DNA of 64,000 nucleotides, from positions 40,450,553 through 40,514,552 of the forward strand of contig CP154956.1 in NCBI GenBank assembly GCA_039621445.1, given 5' to 3'. Origin of the DNA: Euglena gracilis (Eukaryota > Euglenida > Euglenophyceae > Euglenales). Shown piece after piece: positions 25,954 to 46,275 of the stretch (position 1 is its first letter; every line of letters begins with the position of its first letter). Below the pieces are notes generated by a model, which was given only the letters and a program-made list of their open reading frames with translations, was not told where the DNA came from and did no database searches. A program made the position numbers and the translations under genes.

Positions 25954-27586
25954 CAGGGACCTATAATCAGCCCAAATATTTCCCCATTTTAGGCCATTTT
26001 AGGCCATTTTAAGCCATTTTGGGGTATGGGTGGGGTTCTGAAAATCATAATTTTGCGTCAGTTTTGTACCAAAAGCTGTATCATAACGTGTGCAAACCTT
26101 CTCTTATTCAGAATTCATGAACCCTGGATCAAAACCAAAGTAAGCTCAACAAATCTTGACCCTCCCCATTTAGAACGATCCCCCGATTATACCGACTCCC
26201 CCCATTAACACCGACCCCCCTTGGAAAAATCAGAAGAAATCCATTTATACCGACCCCCTCTCTTGTATGCGGTGCACACAAAGGCAAAGCACAAAAAAGC
26301 GCAAGGAGGTCGCAATAAACACAAAAAAGCACTCAGGTTCCCCCTAGCGTCCACTTTTTGGCGAAGTATGAACAGATGAACTGTTGTTCATGAGGGTGGA
26401 CGAAAATCAGGGGGAGAGGATGAATGCACATCCCCTCATTCCCGCTCCCCCCCACAGTTGAGCACCATGACCCATTTATACCATTTCCCTCATTTATGCC
26501 GCCCCTGGGATTTAAGAAATGTGAAAATGACATACCGACCCGTCGGTGTAAATGGGGGGTGGGCTAATTCACACCCATAATTCTGAACAATAAGAATTTA
26601 CGGCAATGAAAAAACGTTAGACAAATCTTAAAAGCTTTTATTTGCACTACCAAAAAAGCGCCCGGTTTTTTGCATTTTATGAAATCTACACCATTTTGCG
26701 GGACTTCGCAAAAAGAAGTCATTTTGTTCTGAAAGACGATGCTGTTGCCTGGTGAAATTCAATTTGATTCTGGCATTGTTTTAGCCATTTGGGCCCTTTT
26801 TTTGGCATAAATGGGAGAGGATGGCAGATCAAAAGGCAAAGCTGAGAGCAATTCCTCTTCTCTGTGTTTGTTTTCTCCTTTGGGGAAACTTAATACTAAA
26901 AAAAAAAACAGTATGAACACGTTCATAAATTGGAGATAATCTCATTCATAATTGTTTGTGATTGTTTAGGTCATTCGATCATTCGACACAATTATTTTGG
27001 TTTTGGAAAATCCCCAAAATTGTGCTGGTTTGTGATTTGAAAGAATCCCAGTACCTAACAAATATGCATACCCATCTTTCAATTGAGATTTTTCCAGCAC
27101 CTTTCATCATTTTTTTTCTGTCTTCATTCCCATGCTTCCAAATTTGCAACGTTTCATATTCGCGAAACAGACATCGTTGCACACCAAAAGAGATGGGAGT
27201 GAGAAGAAAGGAAAGCTGTCCAAACCCTCAAAATTAAGCTACCAAAAGGAGGCTGGGGACGGTGGATTTGGGGACTGATAATATTATTACTTGGGATAAA
27301 AAAAAATGGGCCGTGTGGGGCTGTGCTCCTTCACCAAATTTACTGTTCGCCGTCCACATTAACAAAAGACACCGAAAATCATTGCCTGAATGGCTTCAGT
27401 TTTTCACAAAAAAAATTGTTGTGCAACAGAATTTTACATTTTAGGCCATTTTTGACCGTTTTAGTCCATTTTAGGACATTTCAGGGACCCCCACCTATAG
27501 GGGTCCTATAGGGGAGTCAAAAAGTCATTTCAGGCTATTTTAGGCCATTTTAAGTCATTTTAAGCCATGTAAGCTATAGGTGCCTG
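25954..27586. mobile_element. CAAGCACCT-family element, 1633 bp, exact 8-bp target duplication (copy 1)
   Basis: Flanked by GTGGAAAC (25946-25953, 27587-27594). Termini are CAGGGACCTATA / TATAGGTGCCTG. Arrays of CCATTTTAGG units lie inside both ends, and a second inner inverted pair (TAT.GGTGGGGTTC near 26024, ACCCCCACCTATAG near 27486) follows. The interior is homologous over most of its length to the copy at 44182-45968. A further inserted segment lies at about 26160-26566. Confidence 0.88.
26160..26566. mobile_element. Insert inside the 25954-27586 element
   Basis: This segment is absent from the otherwise collinear copy at 44182-45968. Its ends are inverted relatives (CTCCCCATTTA.AACGA and the complement of CACCCCCCATTTACACCGA). 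The boundaries are approximate. Confidence 0.5.
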
Positions 27587-28275
27587 GTGGAAACATGCCA
27601 CCCCAATCCTGAAGCTAGCTCTAGGGAGTGACATGGCATGGGGAGCGTTCAGGCAGAGGTATTCAGGGGCGTTGAGGCGGCGAACACATCGCCGCTGCAG
27701 CAGGGGACCACTGGGTCAAATGCGAGGCATTCCTGCTGGCCAAAGACCAGCCTAGGTTTCGAGGATTGGTGTTGTGCCGACAGGGCAGGGGGAACAGCGG
27801 CGTGGAAAGCGGCAGCTTCGAGCACATTTATTACTTCTTGGCAGCAGCCCCTGCAATGGAAAGGGGAACGAAGGGGGGGGGAACCCTGCCCCCCCCCCCC
27901 CCAACCCCCAACTAACTGCTGAGAGTCAACTGACATCGGGCGCTGCTGCCGTTTGCTATTCGCACAGAACGCAGTCGACGCCTTGCACGACTAGGACAGG
28001 TGCTTTGGAATTAAAAATTTGCTTTCTGCTCCCAACATCCTGCCAACACTGCCCTCTGCAGTGGGGCAACCTTTTGGTTGAAAAATGAAAGATGCCATCC
28101 TTGCCCACCCCAAACACAGGAAACTATTGCCAAACAAGGAAAGCAGGAAGAAAGGTATGCGACAGATCTCAATGAGGACAGGTCAGCAAATATGGCGATG
28201 CCCTTATAAAGAGGGTTTGGGGGGTGGTGGCCTTTTTGACCGCCATCAACAAAAAAATGAATGATCATAATGATC

Positions 28276-28460
28276 ATCATAATTATCATAACCATCATCA
28301 TCATCATCATCATCATCATCGTCGTCGTCGTCGTCGTCATCATCATCATCATCATCATCGTTGTCGTCGTCGTCGTCGCCGCCGCCGTCGTCATCATCAT
28401 ATCATCATCATATCATCGTCGTCGTCGTCGTCGTCGCCGTCATCATCGTCATCATCACAG
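28276..28460. repeat. Compound (CAT)n/(CGT)n trinucleotide tract
   Basis: Alternating blocks of CAT and CGT/CGC triplets. They create artificial His/Arg/Val/Ile-rich reading frames in all phases; no gene. Confidence 0.95.
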
Positions 28461-28882
28461 ATGCTATAAAAAACCAAACTTCGAAACAGTTTTAATTAGA
28501 AGCAAGAATTTTCACCTGAAGAAATTTACAAGATAATTAAAGAGTCAGAGGGCATATGAGTTGATACCAGAGTTGGAGATAAATCCTCGCATGTTAGTTG
28601 GAGAGGACACGTTCCCACGAGGCAGGAATGCCATTTATGGTCTTAGGGGCCATCCAGCATTGGTCGAGCAAGCACCAAGGACATTAAGGAAAGGAAGATT
28701 ATCAGGAAACAGGGGGTTTTGCAACAAATGACTGAGGGGTGTTTTGCAGCAAGAGGTGATGACGACCATGCATCATAAGCATTGTCATAAGAAAACACTT
28801 CACCAATTTTTTTGGGTCAAAATGAACCACAAATGTGCGTTGAAGAGTTGGAGACCAAACAATTGGGGATGGTCCAAATCAT

Positions 28883-29278
28883 TCATGCTTGAAGGAGGCG
28901 GGGGGGGTATACAATTTGGACCGTACGCAATTTATTTGGTTTCCAACTCTCCAACGCTGCGGTGATTTCTGGCAGTCCGCTGCTTGTGTGCACAATTTGG
29001 GGAAGGGGCTTCAGGAGGCTGTTGTTCCTGAAGATCAAGGGAAGAGAGCGTGATCCCCCCAGAATTTCAGCCGTGGCGCAGCTCCCTGCAATGACTTTCA
29101 GCGTCCGTTGAAAACAAATAAAACGTGGGGAGTTGGAGGAGCCAATGAAGCCAGGCGAGCCAATGGAGCCATGGCTGAGGGAGGGGAGGGAACCGAGGGC
29201 GGCTGAGCGAGCGGAAGCGTTGAAGACGGCGTTGATGCACGCCGCCCGCAGGCCGCCGTTCTCCAGGGCCGACACCCC
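28883..29278 (-). CDS. P5CR: P5CR exon 9 (C-terminus; end uncertain)
   Basis: GGTCAG acceptor. Encodes [20 protein letters not shown] then ASARSAALG, where most family members stop. The frame continues about 100 residues of serine/glycine-rich and AT-richer sequence to the stop at 28883. Either this protein has a tail, or a GTTCCC donor near 29191 starts another intron. Confidence 0.75.
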   Translation of the reverse strand, partial: GVSALENGGLRAACINAVFNASARSAALGSLPSLSHGSIGSPGFIGSSNSPRFICFQRTLKVIAGSCATAEILGGSRSLPLIFRNNSLLKPLPQIVHTSSGLPEITAALESWKPNKLRTVQIVYPPRLLQA

Positions 29279-32200
29279 CTGACCCGAGGCAGCGGAGAAC
29301 AGACCGTCCGGCGGCCGCCACCCAACCAGGGGTTTTTTCTTTAGACCGGGGGGTGGGGGGGTCCCCCCCCCGGGGGGTTAGGGTGGGTTGGTCCGGCCGA
29401 TCCCCCCCCCTGGGAGACCCCGGTGCCGAAAAGTTTTGAAAAGGTGTTATTTTCAGTGTCTTTTTTCGCATTTTTTGGCCGTTTTCGGGGAAAAGTGGGT
29501 GGGTACCCGGGACCCCCCCCCCCGGGGCGGCCCCCTCCCCCCGGGGTCCAAGGCTAAAAAAAAAAACCCTGCACCCAACCCACGCCTGCCGCATCCCTGG
29601 TTGCGTTGGGAGTGGGACGGAGCACGGATGCGCCGGGGAGACAGGTCGGGCACGGCTCCACAGAAGCGGTCTGTGGCGTGCAACAAGAAGGGGGGGAACG
29701 GACCTCGATGGTGGTGCCGCCTGGGGAGCAGACCGCGTCCTTCAACTGCCCCGGGTGTTTGCCGGTTGCCAGCACCATTTCGGCCGCCCCCTTCACCGTC
29801 TGGGCGGCCTGGGGCGGACACGGGGGCGGGGGCGTGGTGTGCGGGTCATTGCCAGGCTTGGAGGACTCACCGCCTTGGGAGCGGCTGACATTCGGCCACT
29901 TGGGTGCCGTTGCGGCGTTCCATCAGGTTCAGGGTTTCACAAGCATGGGCGTGAAAGCAGCCGAAGGAAACACATTAACACCGACACATATGCATAATAT
30001 GGACCAGGGTGGTCCATAAAGGGGAAAAATCCTGTCCAGCACATTGAATGAAAAATCCACACATATGGTGGTAAAAAAAAGCCATACTCTGGCAAAACCA
30101 GTCGACATCAAGGGGGGGGGGACTCTGGCATCTCTGGACCATCCCCCATCCACCAAAACGCAAAAAAAAATGCATATTCGACTTTTAAATTCAATTTTTG
30201 ACAATTAAATCAAATTTCTGACTCCATTCGACCGACCATTGGCCGGCAATTATGCCTAAGGGCAGTCCTTAACAAAAGAAAAGCATCACGTCCCTTAATA
30301 CGAATACGTTTAGGCACACATATATTTCAGAAACAAATTTTTCACCTTCATGTTGCATTACATTTACATGTACATCATACATTGGCACACATAACCACAA
30401 CACACACACACACGCACACACGCACACACATGCCCAACTTTGCCTCAACTTTTTAAATAGATCAAATGGACACATGAACCTGTAACTTGTGCAGGATCAG
30501 TCAGCGAGCAGAAAAAGAGAATGCAAAGGACACATTCATCGGAGTTGGACATGGAAACGGGCAGAACATGGGACTCACCAAGGTCTGGGCAACGTTGCGT
30601 GGGAGACCAGCCTTGACCCCGCCATCCGCAAGCGCCTCGATGAACATGTAGACGTACGCTGCAAACGGCCACGGCCACGTCCGAACAGGGATGGCCCACC
30701 CCACACCCAACTCTCAGGAGCCCAAGCCAACCACAACTGGCGCCACACAGCTTTGGATTGGTGCGTTTCCACTGGGTTGATCGCTGGACAAGACCCTTCC
30801 TACAGTGGACCGTTCCATCCTGCCACACAGCACGCTGCACGTGGAAATGGATACAACATCCGTTTGAACACCTGCAGTCAGCTGGGGTGTCTGATGGTTT
30901 CTTTGTCTGAGGACCTCAGGGGTCTGGCACCCATCCCTCGGGGCAATAACCGTTGAAATGTCGGTGCCAGTCAGCAATCGGTTCCAGTGCCGCAACCAGG
31001 GGGGGGGGGAATAATTGATATCGGAGGCCTTCGGAAAAATTGCGGAAAAATTGCGGAAAAATTGCGGAAATTGCGGAAAAATTGCGGAAAAATTGATATC
31101 GGGTATACACATTTCTGTCTGAGGGGACTTAGAAAATTTTCAATTGTGAGGTTCAGAACACCGCAACACCCACGTCGATGCAGGCGAGCACAAATCAACA
31201 CGCTTGATGTTCTTTGCACAGGTGGGACGCACCCAATTCTGTAACCAGTGGTGCACCTGTGAGAAAAATTGGTAAACTGGGGGGAAAAAAACAACAAACC
31301 ACAATAGCACACCTGTTGATCCATTTGAAGAATGGCTTGAACTCATTGATCTTCGGTGGTAGGAAAAAATTCTGCGGGAAAAAAAATGGGAAAAAATTGC
31401 GGAAAAATTGCGGAAATTGCGGAAAAATTGCGGAAAATTGCGGAAAATTGCGGAAATTGCGGAAAATTGCGGAAATTGCGGAAAAATTGCGGATATCAAT
31501 TCCCCCCCCCCTGCGCAACGCAACCCGCTCCAGTCGCGGCCCCACGCCCCACACCACACCGGGGCCACTGCCACTCAGGCCGGTCACCGCGTCCAGCAGC
31601 TTCTCATCCAGCTCAAACGCCAGGCCCACGCTCTCGAACAGCCCCTTCACCAGTGCAGCATCCTCCTTGGAGGCGTTCAGCCCTGTCACACGTGGCCATG
31701 TGTGACAGGGCTGCGCTGGGCGTGACGGCCGCTGCCGCCCAGCGTCGACCTGCAGCCCCCCCCCCAAACCCCCAAACCCCAGGAGGGCTATGGGTCAGTC
31801 CAGTAACTTCCCACTTCCCCCGGCACGCATTCGAGACACACCCAGGGCGAAGGCGGAGGCGGAGACGCCGACCATGCACGGCGTGTTGGGCATCACCCGC
31901 ACCACCCGCGCGCCGTTCTCGCTGGCGTGGGCGCAGTCCACCAGCGTGGCCAGCGTAACGCCTGCGGGGCAGCACGAGACCCCCGCCACACTGCACAGGG
32001 GCAGAGCACAGGAGGCTGGGCCAGTAGGGTGGCTCTGGGGGTGGAAGACCTGCACAGATGGACACCAGGAGGTGCTTGGAGGACAACACGCCCTGCAGTT
32101 CTTTCAACACCTGGATGAGGTTGCCGGGATCTGTCAAAAACCTGGGGCTGGCCTGGAGCAGGCTTGTGCTTACCGACCAGGGGGAATGGGTGCTATAGGG

Positions 32201-33553
32201 TGCCTGCCCCTAGCAGGCAAACCCCCCTGGGGGGGGTTCGGGGGGACCCAGAAAATTTTCATTGAAAATGGCCCCTTCTGGGCCCCGGCGCCTTAGGCAA
32301 TGGGTCGGAGGGGGGGGGGTGCCTGCTATGGGTAGGCACCCCAAAAACCCCACCCCCCCCGGGGGGGTCGGATGGGGTGCTATAAGGTGCCTGCCCCTAG
32401 CAACACCCCCCGTGGGGTAGGCACCCGACTAAGCACAAGCCTGGCCTGGAGTTAGCACACTCTGAGAAGCCATTTGCTGAACTTGGGGAAAGAATCGCCG
32501 GACAGGAAAGAATCGCCGTCCCACCTTTCTGCCCCACTTGGCCCAGCTGTGGTCACATCAATCAGGCACAGCAGGGACTATGGAACGGGATGGGCTCACA
32601 CCGTGGCCACCATGTTTGGCTTGACGGCCAGAATGACGATGTCGACGCTTGCCACAACCTCCAGGTTGTTGGGGCACAGGTTGATCTGCCACACACCAAT
32701 GGTGGGCACGCATCCATGTAAAGAATCACTGCCTGCCACACATCTCTCCACACCTGCATGCACTCTATATGTTGTACACACATTCCCTGTACATTGTGCA
32801 CAGCAACCCAACTGATGGACGGCTTTGGGAATTTTCGCAAGTCACCCAAATATATTAACCAATCAATCCGAGACAAATATGAACCTTTAATACATATAAG
32901 ATCTTTAAGACCTGCATGAATACAGCCCCTGGTTTGAAGACACAATCCACCTGCAACTTGAAAAATGCAACACATCTGTAAATGGAAGATTGAACGCAGA
33001 GTATTCTGAAAGCAGAACGCTGTAATCCCAAATGCACGATACAATGCGAGACACCGTTGCTTTGGGGGGTACACCAACAGTGCAGCTTTTAATGATTGAA
33101 GGACCTTATGAAAGTTGACGACGGTCAAATTTGTGCAGCAGAGCCTTAATCTCACCCGTCATTGTGTTGCAAGTCCCAAAGCCACACCTTCAGCTCCCGT
33201 TGAAGGCGTGCAAGCTGCTCTGGCCAGGGGTCGTACGCAAAGATATCGGATGCGCTCCCCACGAAGCCCTGGACAACCAGTGGCAGATATGGGTGTTGCG
33301 AACCATCCGCCCCAATTCAATTCAAAAATAATTCATAATAAACGCGTTATTTCACGCATTATACAAATACATATATAATAATTATTATTTTATCTGTGTG
33401 GGTTGCTTCACAGCAACATTGCACCGTTACACATGCATTGAAGCATGCCCGCGGAGGACCTCCAAAATGTGCGCAGGGGCATACGCTGGTGATCATCCCC
33501 TTGGCCAGAGCCTCACCCATCTGGCCGCAACCGAGAAATCCCACTGTGGGCAT
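28883..33553 (-). CDS. P5CR: Pyrroline-5-carboxylate reductase
   Basis: Nine exons give a full-length protein: an N-terminal Rossmann nucleotide-binding motif ([20 protein letters not shown]), a second strand ending [21 protein letters not shown], the family signature around [11 protein letters not shown], then [30 protein letters not shown] and the C-terminal signature [20 protein letters not shown]. Reading phases agree at all eight introns. The enzyme reduces 1-pyrroline-5-carboxylate to proline with NAD(P)H, the last step of proline synthesis, usually cytosolic or organellar as a multimer. No clear targeting peptide precedes the start, which opens directly on the Rossmann strand. Introns hold complete transposable elements at 32159-32443, 30997-31513 and 29327-29571. 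Confidence 0.96.
29327..29571. mobile_element. CAGGGTTTTTT-family MITE, 245 bp, exact 8-bp target duplication
   Basis: Starts CAGGGGTTTTTTCTTTAGACC and ends GGCTAAAAAAAAAAACCCTG (18-20 bp imperfect TIRs). Flanked by CACCCAAC at 29319-29326 and 29572-29579. It lies wholly within the last P5CR intron. Confidence 0.9.
29704..29808 (-). CDS. P5CR: P5CR exon 8
   Basis: GCCCCAG acceptor, GTCCGT donor, 35 codons. Encodes [20 protein letters not shown], then [14 protein letters not shown], containing the C-terminal family signature. Confidence 0.95.
30579..30658 (-). CDS. P5CR: P5CR exon 7
   Basis: TTTGCAG acceptor, GTGAGT donor. Encodes [20 protein letters not shown] then RNVAQTL, the conserved helix of the dimer interface. 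Confidence 0.95.
30997..31513. mobile_element. Inverted-repeat element with ATTGCGGAAA arrays
   Basis: Ends CAGGGGGGG...AATTGATATC and GATATCAATTCCCC...CCCTG, flanked by CGCAAC at 30991-30996 and 31514-31519. Two arrays of ATTGCGGAAA units (31036-31100, 31395-31495) form subterminal direct and inverted blocks. Inside a P5CR intron. A diverged relative may span about 49875-51273. Confidence 0.7.
31560..31682 (-). CDS. P5CR: P5CR exon 6
   Basis: GTGACAG acceptor, GTGTGG donor. Encodes [20 protein letters not shown], then [16 protein letters not shown]. The GSGP turn begins the C-terminal dimerisation domain. Confidence 0.94.
31842..31961 (-). CDS. P5CR: P5CR exon 5
   Basis: CCGCAG acceptor, GTGTGTC donor. 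Encodes [20 protein letters not shown] and the signature [18 protein letters not shown]. Confidence 0.95.
32050..32141 (-). CDS. P5CR: P5CR exon 4
   Basis: CCCCAG acceptor and GTCTTC donor. Encodes [20 protein letters not shown] then HLLVSICA. The acceptor lies only 17 bp from the end of the 32159-32443 transposable element. Confidence 0.92.
32159..32443. mobile_element. CAGGC...TGCTTA-family MITE, 285 bp, exact 8-bp target duplication
   Basis: TIRs CAGGCTTGTGCTTA / TAAGCACAAGCCTG. Flanked by GCCTGGAG at 32151-32158 and 32444-32451. The interior repeats GGTGC(C)TGCCCCTAGCA, with C/G blocks between. Within a P5CR intron. Confidence 0.92.
32600..32685 (-). CDS. P5CR: P5CR exon 3
   Basis: GTGGCAG acceptor. 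Encodes [20 protein letters not shown] then VKPNMVAT. The phase requires the GTGAGC donor two bases past the first GT. Confidence 0.93.
33188..33268 (-). CDS. P5CR: P5CR exon 2
   Basis: TCCAG acceptor, GTGTGG donor, 27 codons beginning [20 protein letters not shown]. The aspartate after IFAY lies where the family distinguishes NAD from NADP. Confidence 0.92.
33485..33553 (-). CDS. P5CR: P5CR exon 1
   Basis: Start codon at 33551-33553. It encodes the GCGQMG dinucleotide-binding loop and ends with codons for MITS at a GTATGC donor. The start was chosen because family proteins begin within a few residues of this strand. Confidence 0.93.
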
Positions 33554-35357
33554 TTGTGTTTGAGAGAGCTGCAGCAGAGCAGGAGCTGAGCAAAGGTGCC
33601 TTCTTCGAGGTGCCTTCTTTGGCAGTTAGGTAGGAAGAGGAGCACACATCACTCGGCCTTCAATCGTGGCCAAATACCAATTTTATGTCAAATTTTTGTT
33701 GTGTACCTCCTATTTTTTGCACAAATGTGCAATTCTTATCCAAAATGGAGCTTCTCTGGTGAAAAAAAATGTTGTGTCCACTCAATTTTTTCCATTTTTT
33801 CCTGAATGACACCAGCGTCTTGCTCCACGTTAGGGAGGCTTTATATTTGGGCGGCAAAACCAAACCCCCTGGGGGTTTTATATTTGGGGGGGGGGTTACT
33901 CGGTTGTGCTCTGTGGCAGGTCGGCCACATCATGCAGCCGATGTCAAAAACCTCCAAAGGTGCTGAAGGCAATCAAAAAGCAATTTAAGGGGTGGAGGCC
34001 TCCAGCCACATAGAAATGTGCCGGATAGGTTAGGTTTTTGCATAATTTGTGTAATTTCTTATTTTGGGGGGTCAACTCGGGGGGTTGCGCAACTCTGCAC
34101 CGTATTTTGGAGGGCCAAAAACAGCAAATTCTGGACTTTCCCCAGGTGCACAATCATGCAAATGCACACCAGGAGGGCTGGCAAATACCTGACGGTTGGA
34201 AAACCTGGACCCTAACCCCCAGCAGAATAAAAACCGTGCTCCTTTGTGCAAACACACAAAGAAACACAAAAAAAAGCTGAAGCGTGGGAACGGCCCCCAA
34301 AGGCAATGTCATCCTATGGGACAGATGGCCCCAGCATGAATGAAATATTTTGCCACGTAATTCAACCTGTATCTCGCATGGTTGGGTAGTCCGCATGGTT
34401 GAAATTTGCAAAATCCAACATTGATAAAACTTTAGTTGTCACACACCATTGGCAGAACCTAAACTCTTTTTCCCAGACTCACAAACGCGTCCTTTCCTGC
34501 TGTTCTTGTTGAAACAACCAGGCTGGCAGCTGAACTGACAGGTACCCCCAAAACAAGGCAAAAAGCCCAAATCCAGCCGGGTTGGCGTTTTTTTAAGCCA
34601 AATCTGGAGGTGAAAACCAAAACCCTCCAAAAAGGACAATTTTAGCCATTTTTTTGACCTTCGTTTTCAAAAAATTTTCGGCATTTCGCGCCTAAAATTT
34701 CTTTCAGTCCAGTCTGGGAGGCCCAAACTATATTTCAGCAAACCTCCTCGGGGGGGGGGGGGGGGTGCAGCACTCCTGGGAGGTGAAAAATGCTGGCCGG
34801 CTGGACCCCCCCTCCGGGGTAGGGTCCCCTCCGGCTTAAAAATCTGATTAGCACTTATGGATGACCTCCTCTCCCGGGGATGGGGTCGACACCCCAAAAC
34901 CCTGAAAATGTCTCCAGCCTTGAACTGACCCTTGGTGAAAATACCCCTGGGGGTTGTCTCCAAACCAACCCACTTTAAAAATAAAAGAAAATTAAATGAA
35001 AAATGATTTCCCGGAAATGGAACCACCCCATATTCCATACCTCCCTGCAGGGATTTGGATACCGACCAGATACATAAAACAAAGGGTTTTCAATTTGTTT
35101 TCATTGTATCAATATCGAAAGTCGTCCTCTGCAAGCTCAGGCAAGGAAGGTTGATTGGGCTCAAAGAGCATGTCGCAGCGGTAAGAGCGAATCTGCGTCA
35201 AACGTCACAGGGGGCTGGAGGCGTGGGGGAACGCACAAAAACTTCTCCGAGCAGGTTTAGCTGGCACGCCGGCAGCATACCGTCGGGTAAGCTATTCTTG
35301 ATGCGCATGCGGCAGGTGCAGTGTGTCTGTGAAGTTTGGGTTGGCCCGTGCGAGGGG
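33554..35357. other. Intergenic region upstream of P5CR
   Basis: About 1.8 kb between the stop of the 43880-35358 exon chain and the P5CR start codon, both on the minus strand, so the P5CR promoter should lie here. No TATA box or other motif can be called with confidence. A C/G-run element fragment lies at about 34670-34900. Confidence 0.4.
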
Positions 35358-43880
<8,523 letters not shown>

Positions 43881-43975
43881 CTGGGGAGCCTTTGGAGGTC
43901 ATCAGGCGCAGGGGCAGCCGATTGCGCCCGCATCAATCAAAGTACCCAACAAACACACCCAACACACCCAACACA

Positions 43976-44097
<122 letters not shown>

Positions 44098-44181
44098 ACA
44101 CACAGATCCGAAACCGCCTGGCTCCTTTACCGCTGTGTGCGGAAAAGAGAGAGAGAGACAACACGCCACAACACACCCAAC

Positions 44182-45968
44182 CAAGCACCTACAGTCAAGC
44201 CCAAAAATTTCCCCATTTTAGGCCATTTTAGGCCATTTTAGGCCATTTAAGGCCATTTTAGGCCATTTTAGGCCATTTTAAGGTATAGGTGGGGGTTCTG
44301 AAAATCATAATTTTGCGTCATTTTTGTCCCGAAAACTGCATAATAACGTGTGCGAACCTTCTCTTGTTCAGTAATGAGAAATGTACATCCAAAAAAGCAT
44401 GCAAAATTCATGAACACTGGATTAAAACAATGGGAAGCTCAACAAACCTTAATTCATGCCCCATACAAACCTTAATTCATGCCCCATAGAGGAATTCTGA
44501 ACAGTAAGAATTTGTGGCAGTGAAAATTTTTCAGGAAAAAAACGTTGGACAAATATTAAAAGTTTTCATTCGTGCGACCAAAAAAGCGCCCAGTTTTTTG
44601 TATTTTGTGAAATCTATACCATTTTGCGGGATTTCGCAAAAAGAAGTTTCTGACTTTTCTGGGGGAATAATTCATCTTCATTGTCTGCACGTGGTTTATA
44701 TATTTCCCATCTGCTCCAAAATCTATGTTTCCCAAAGTTTTAGGTTGTGTGTTGTGTGTGCAGCAATTTTGAGGAGTTTAACTCGAGAAGGTGGGGGAAT
44801 TGAGGGTAATGAGTGGAGACTTTTTTTTGTCGGGTATTTCACAGGCCACTATGACGTGATGATGGGAGAGCAAATTTGCACGAGTGTCAAACTTTCAGCA
44901 CAAAAAAAGCCAAAATTTTGAAAAAAAATTGGGCCAAGGTACACAAATTAAGGATCCAAGCGTGAATGGAAGGAGGAAGGGAGCCAAACTCTGGGGGGGG
45001 GGGTCTATGCATACAAAGTTGGTACCTGAAGATTGACTCCCAAGCCTTAACCTCCCCCAAATATAAGACCCCACCCACGCCATAAGATACCCCCAACCTT
45101 GGACGTCATTTGGGGATTTTCGGTCCAACGTCAAATTTGATGCTGTTGCCTGGTGAGATTCAATTTAATTTTGGCATTGTTTTAGCCATTTGGGCCTTTT
45201 TTGGCGATTGCAGAGATCAAAGGGCAAAGCTGAAAACAATTCCTCCTCCTCTGAAAACCCTCTGAACACGTTCATAAATAAGAGAGAATCTCATTCATAA
45301 TTGTTTGTAGTTGTTTAGGTCATTTGATGATGCGGCGTGATTATTTGTGGTTTTGGAAAATCCCTAAAATTGTGCTGGTTCATGATTTGAAGAAATCCCC
45401 AGTACCTAACAATACACCTCTTTCAATTGAGTTTTTTTCCCCAACATCTTTCATTTTTTTCTGTCTTTTTCCCCACGCCTCATTCCAAATTTGCACTGTT
45501 TCATTATTTGCGAAGCAGACATCGTTGCACACCAAAAAAGGATGGGAGTAAGAAAAATACTGCTGCCCACACCTTCCAAATTCAGCTACCAAAAGAAGGT
45601 TGGGGACCGGTTGGATTTGGGGACTGATACTATTATTAGCTGGGATAAAAAAAAAAGGGTCTTGCAGGGCTGTGCTCCTCCACCAAATCCGCTGTTCGCC
45701 GTCCATATTGACAAAAGACACCAAAATTCAGTACCTGAATTTTGTACCATTCAGTACCTAAATGTCCCCAGTTGTTCGCAAAAAAAATTGTTGTGCAACA
45801 AAATTTTCCCCATTTTAGGCCATTTTAGGCCATTTTAGGCCATTTTAGGCCATTTTAGGCCATTTTAGGGACCCCCACCTATAGGGGGTCAAAAAGTCAT
45901 TTTAGGCCATTTTAGGCCATTTTAGGCCATTTTAGGCCATTTTAGGTCATTTTAGCTGTAGGTGCTTG
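44182..45968. mobile_element. CAAGCACCT-family element, 1787 bp, exact 8-bp target duplication (copy 2)
   Basis: TIRs CAAGCACCTACAG / CTGTAGGTGCTTG. Flanked by CACCCAAC at 44174-44181 and 45969-45976. Inside each end is an array of CCATTTTAGG units, then an inner inverted pair TATAGGTGGGGGTTC / ACCCCCACCTATAG. Its body is collinear with 25954-27586 (shared blocks such as CTGAAAATCATAATTTTGCG and CTGTTCGCCGTCCA). No transposase frame. Confidence 0.92.
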
Positions 45969-45973
45969 CACCC

Positions 45974-45975
<2 letters not shown>

Positions 45976-46034
<59 letters not shown>

Positions 46035-46275
46035 CACACACCACACCACACCACACCACACCACACCACACCACACCACACCACACCACACCACACCACA
46101 CCACACCACACCACACCACACCACACCACACCACACCACACCACACCACACCACACCACACCACACCACACCACACCACACCACACCCCACAACGCACCG
46201 CACCGCACCGCACCGCACCGCACCGCACCGCACCGCACCACACCACACCACACCACACCACACCACGCAACACCA
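45976..46275. repeat. (CA)n followed by (CCACA)n and (CACCG)n pentamer arrays
   Basis: A CA dinucleotide tract passes into about 30 copies of the pentamer ACCAC, then a short CGCAC-type variant block, then ACCAC again. Adjacent to the right end of the 44182-45968 element. It gives spurious His/Thr/Pro and Cys/Gly/Val/Trp frames. Confidence 0.97.

Noticed and set aside
26962-27237. Plus-strand frame also present in the copy at 45324-45551
   Set aside because: The similarity reflects duplication of the whole non-coding element; the two frames differ by indels and show no codon constraint.
28224-28536. His/Arg/Ile/Val-rich frames
   Set aside because: Trinucleotide repeat read in different phases.
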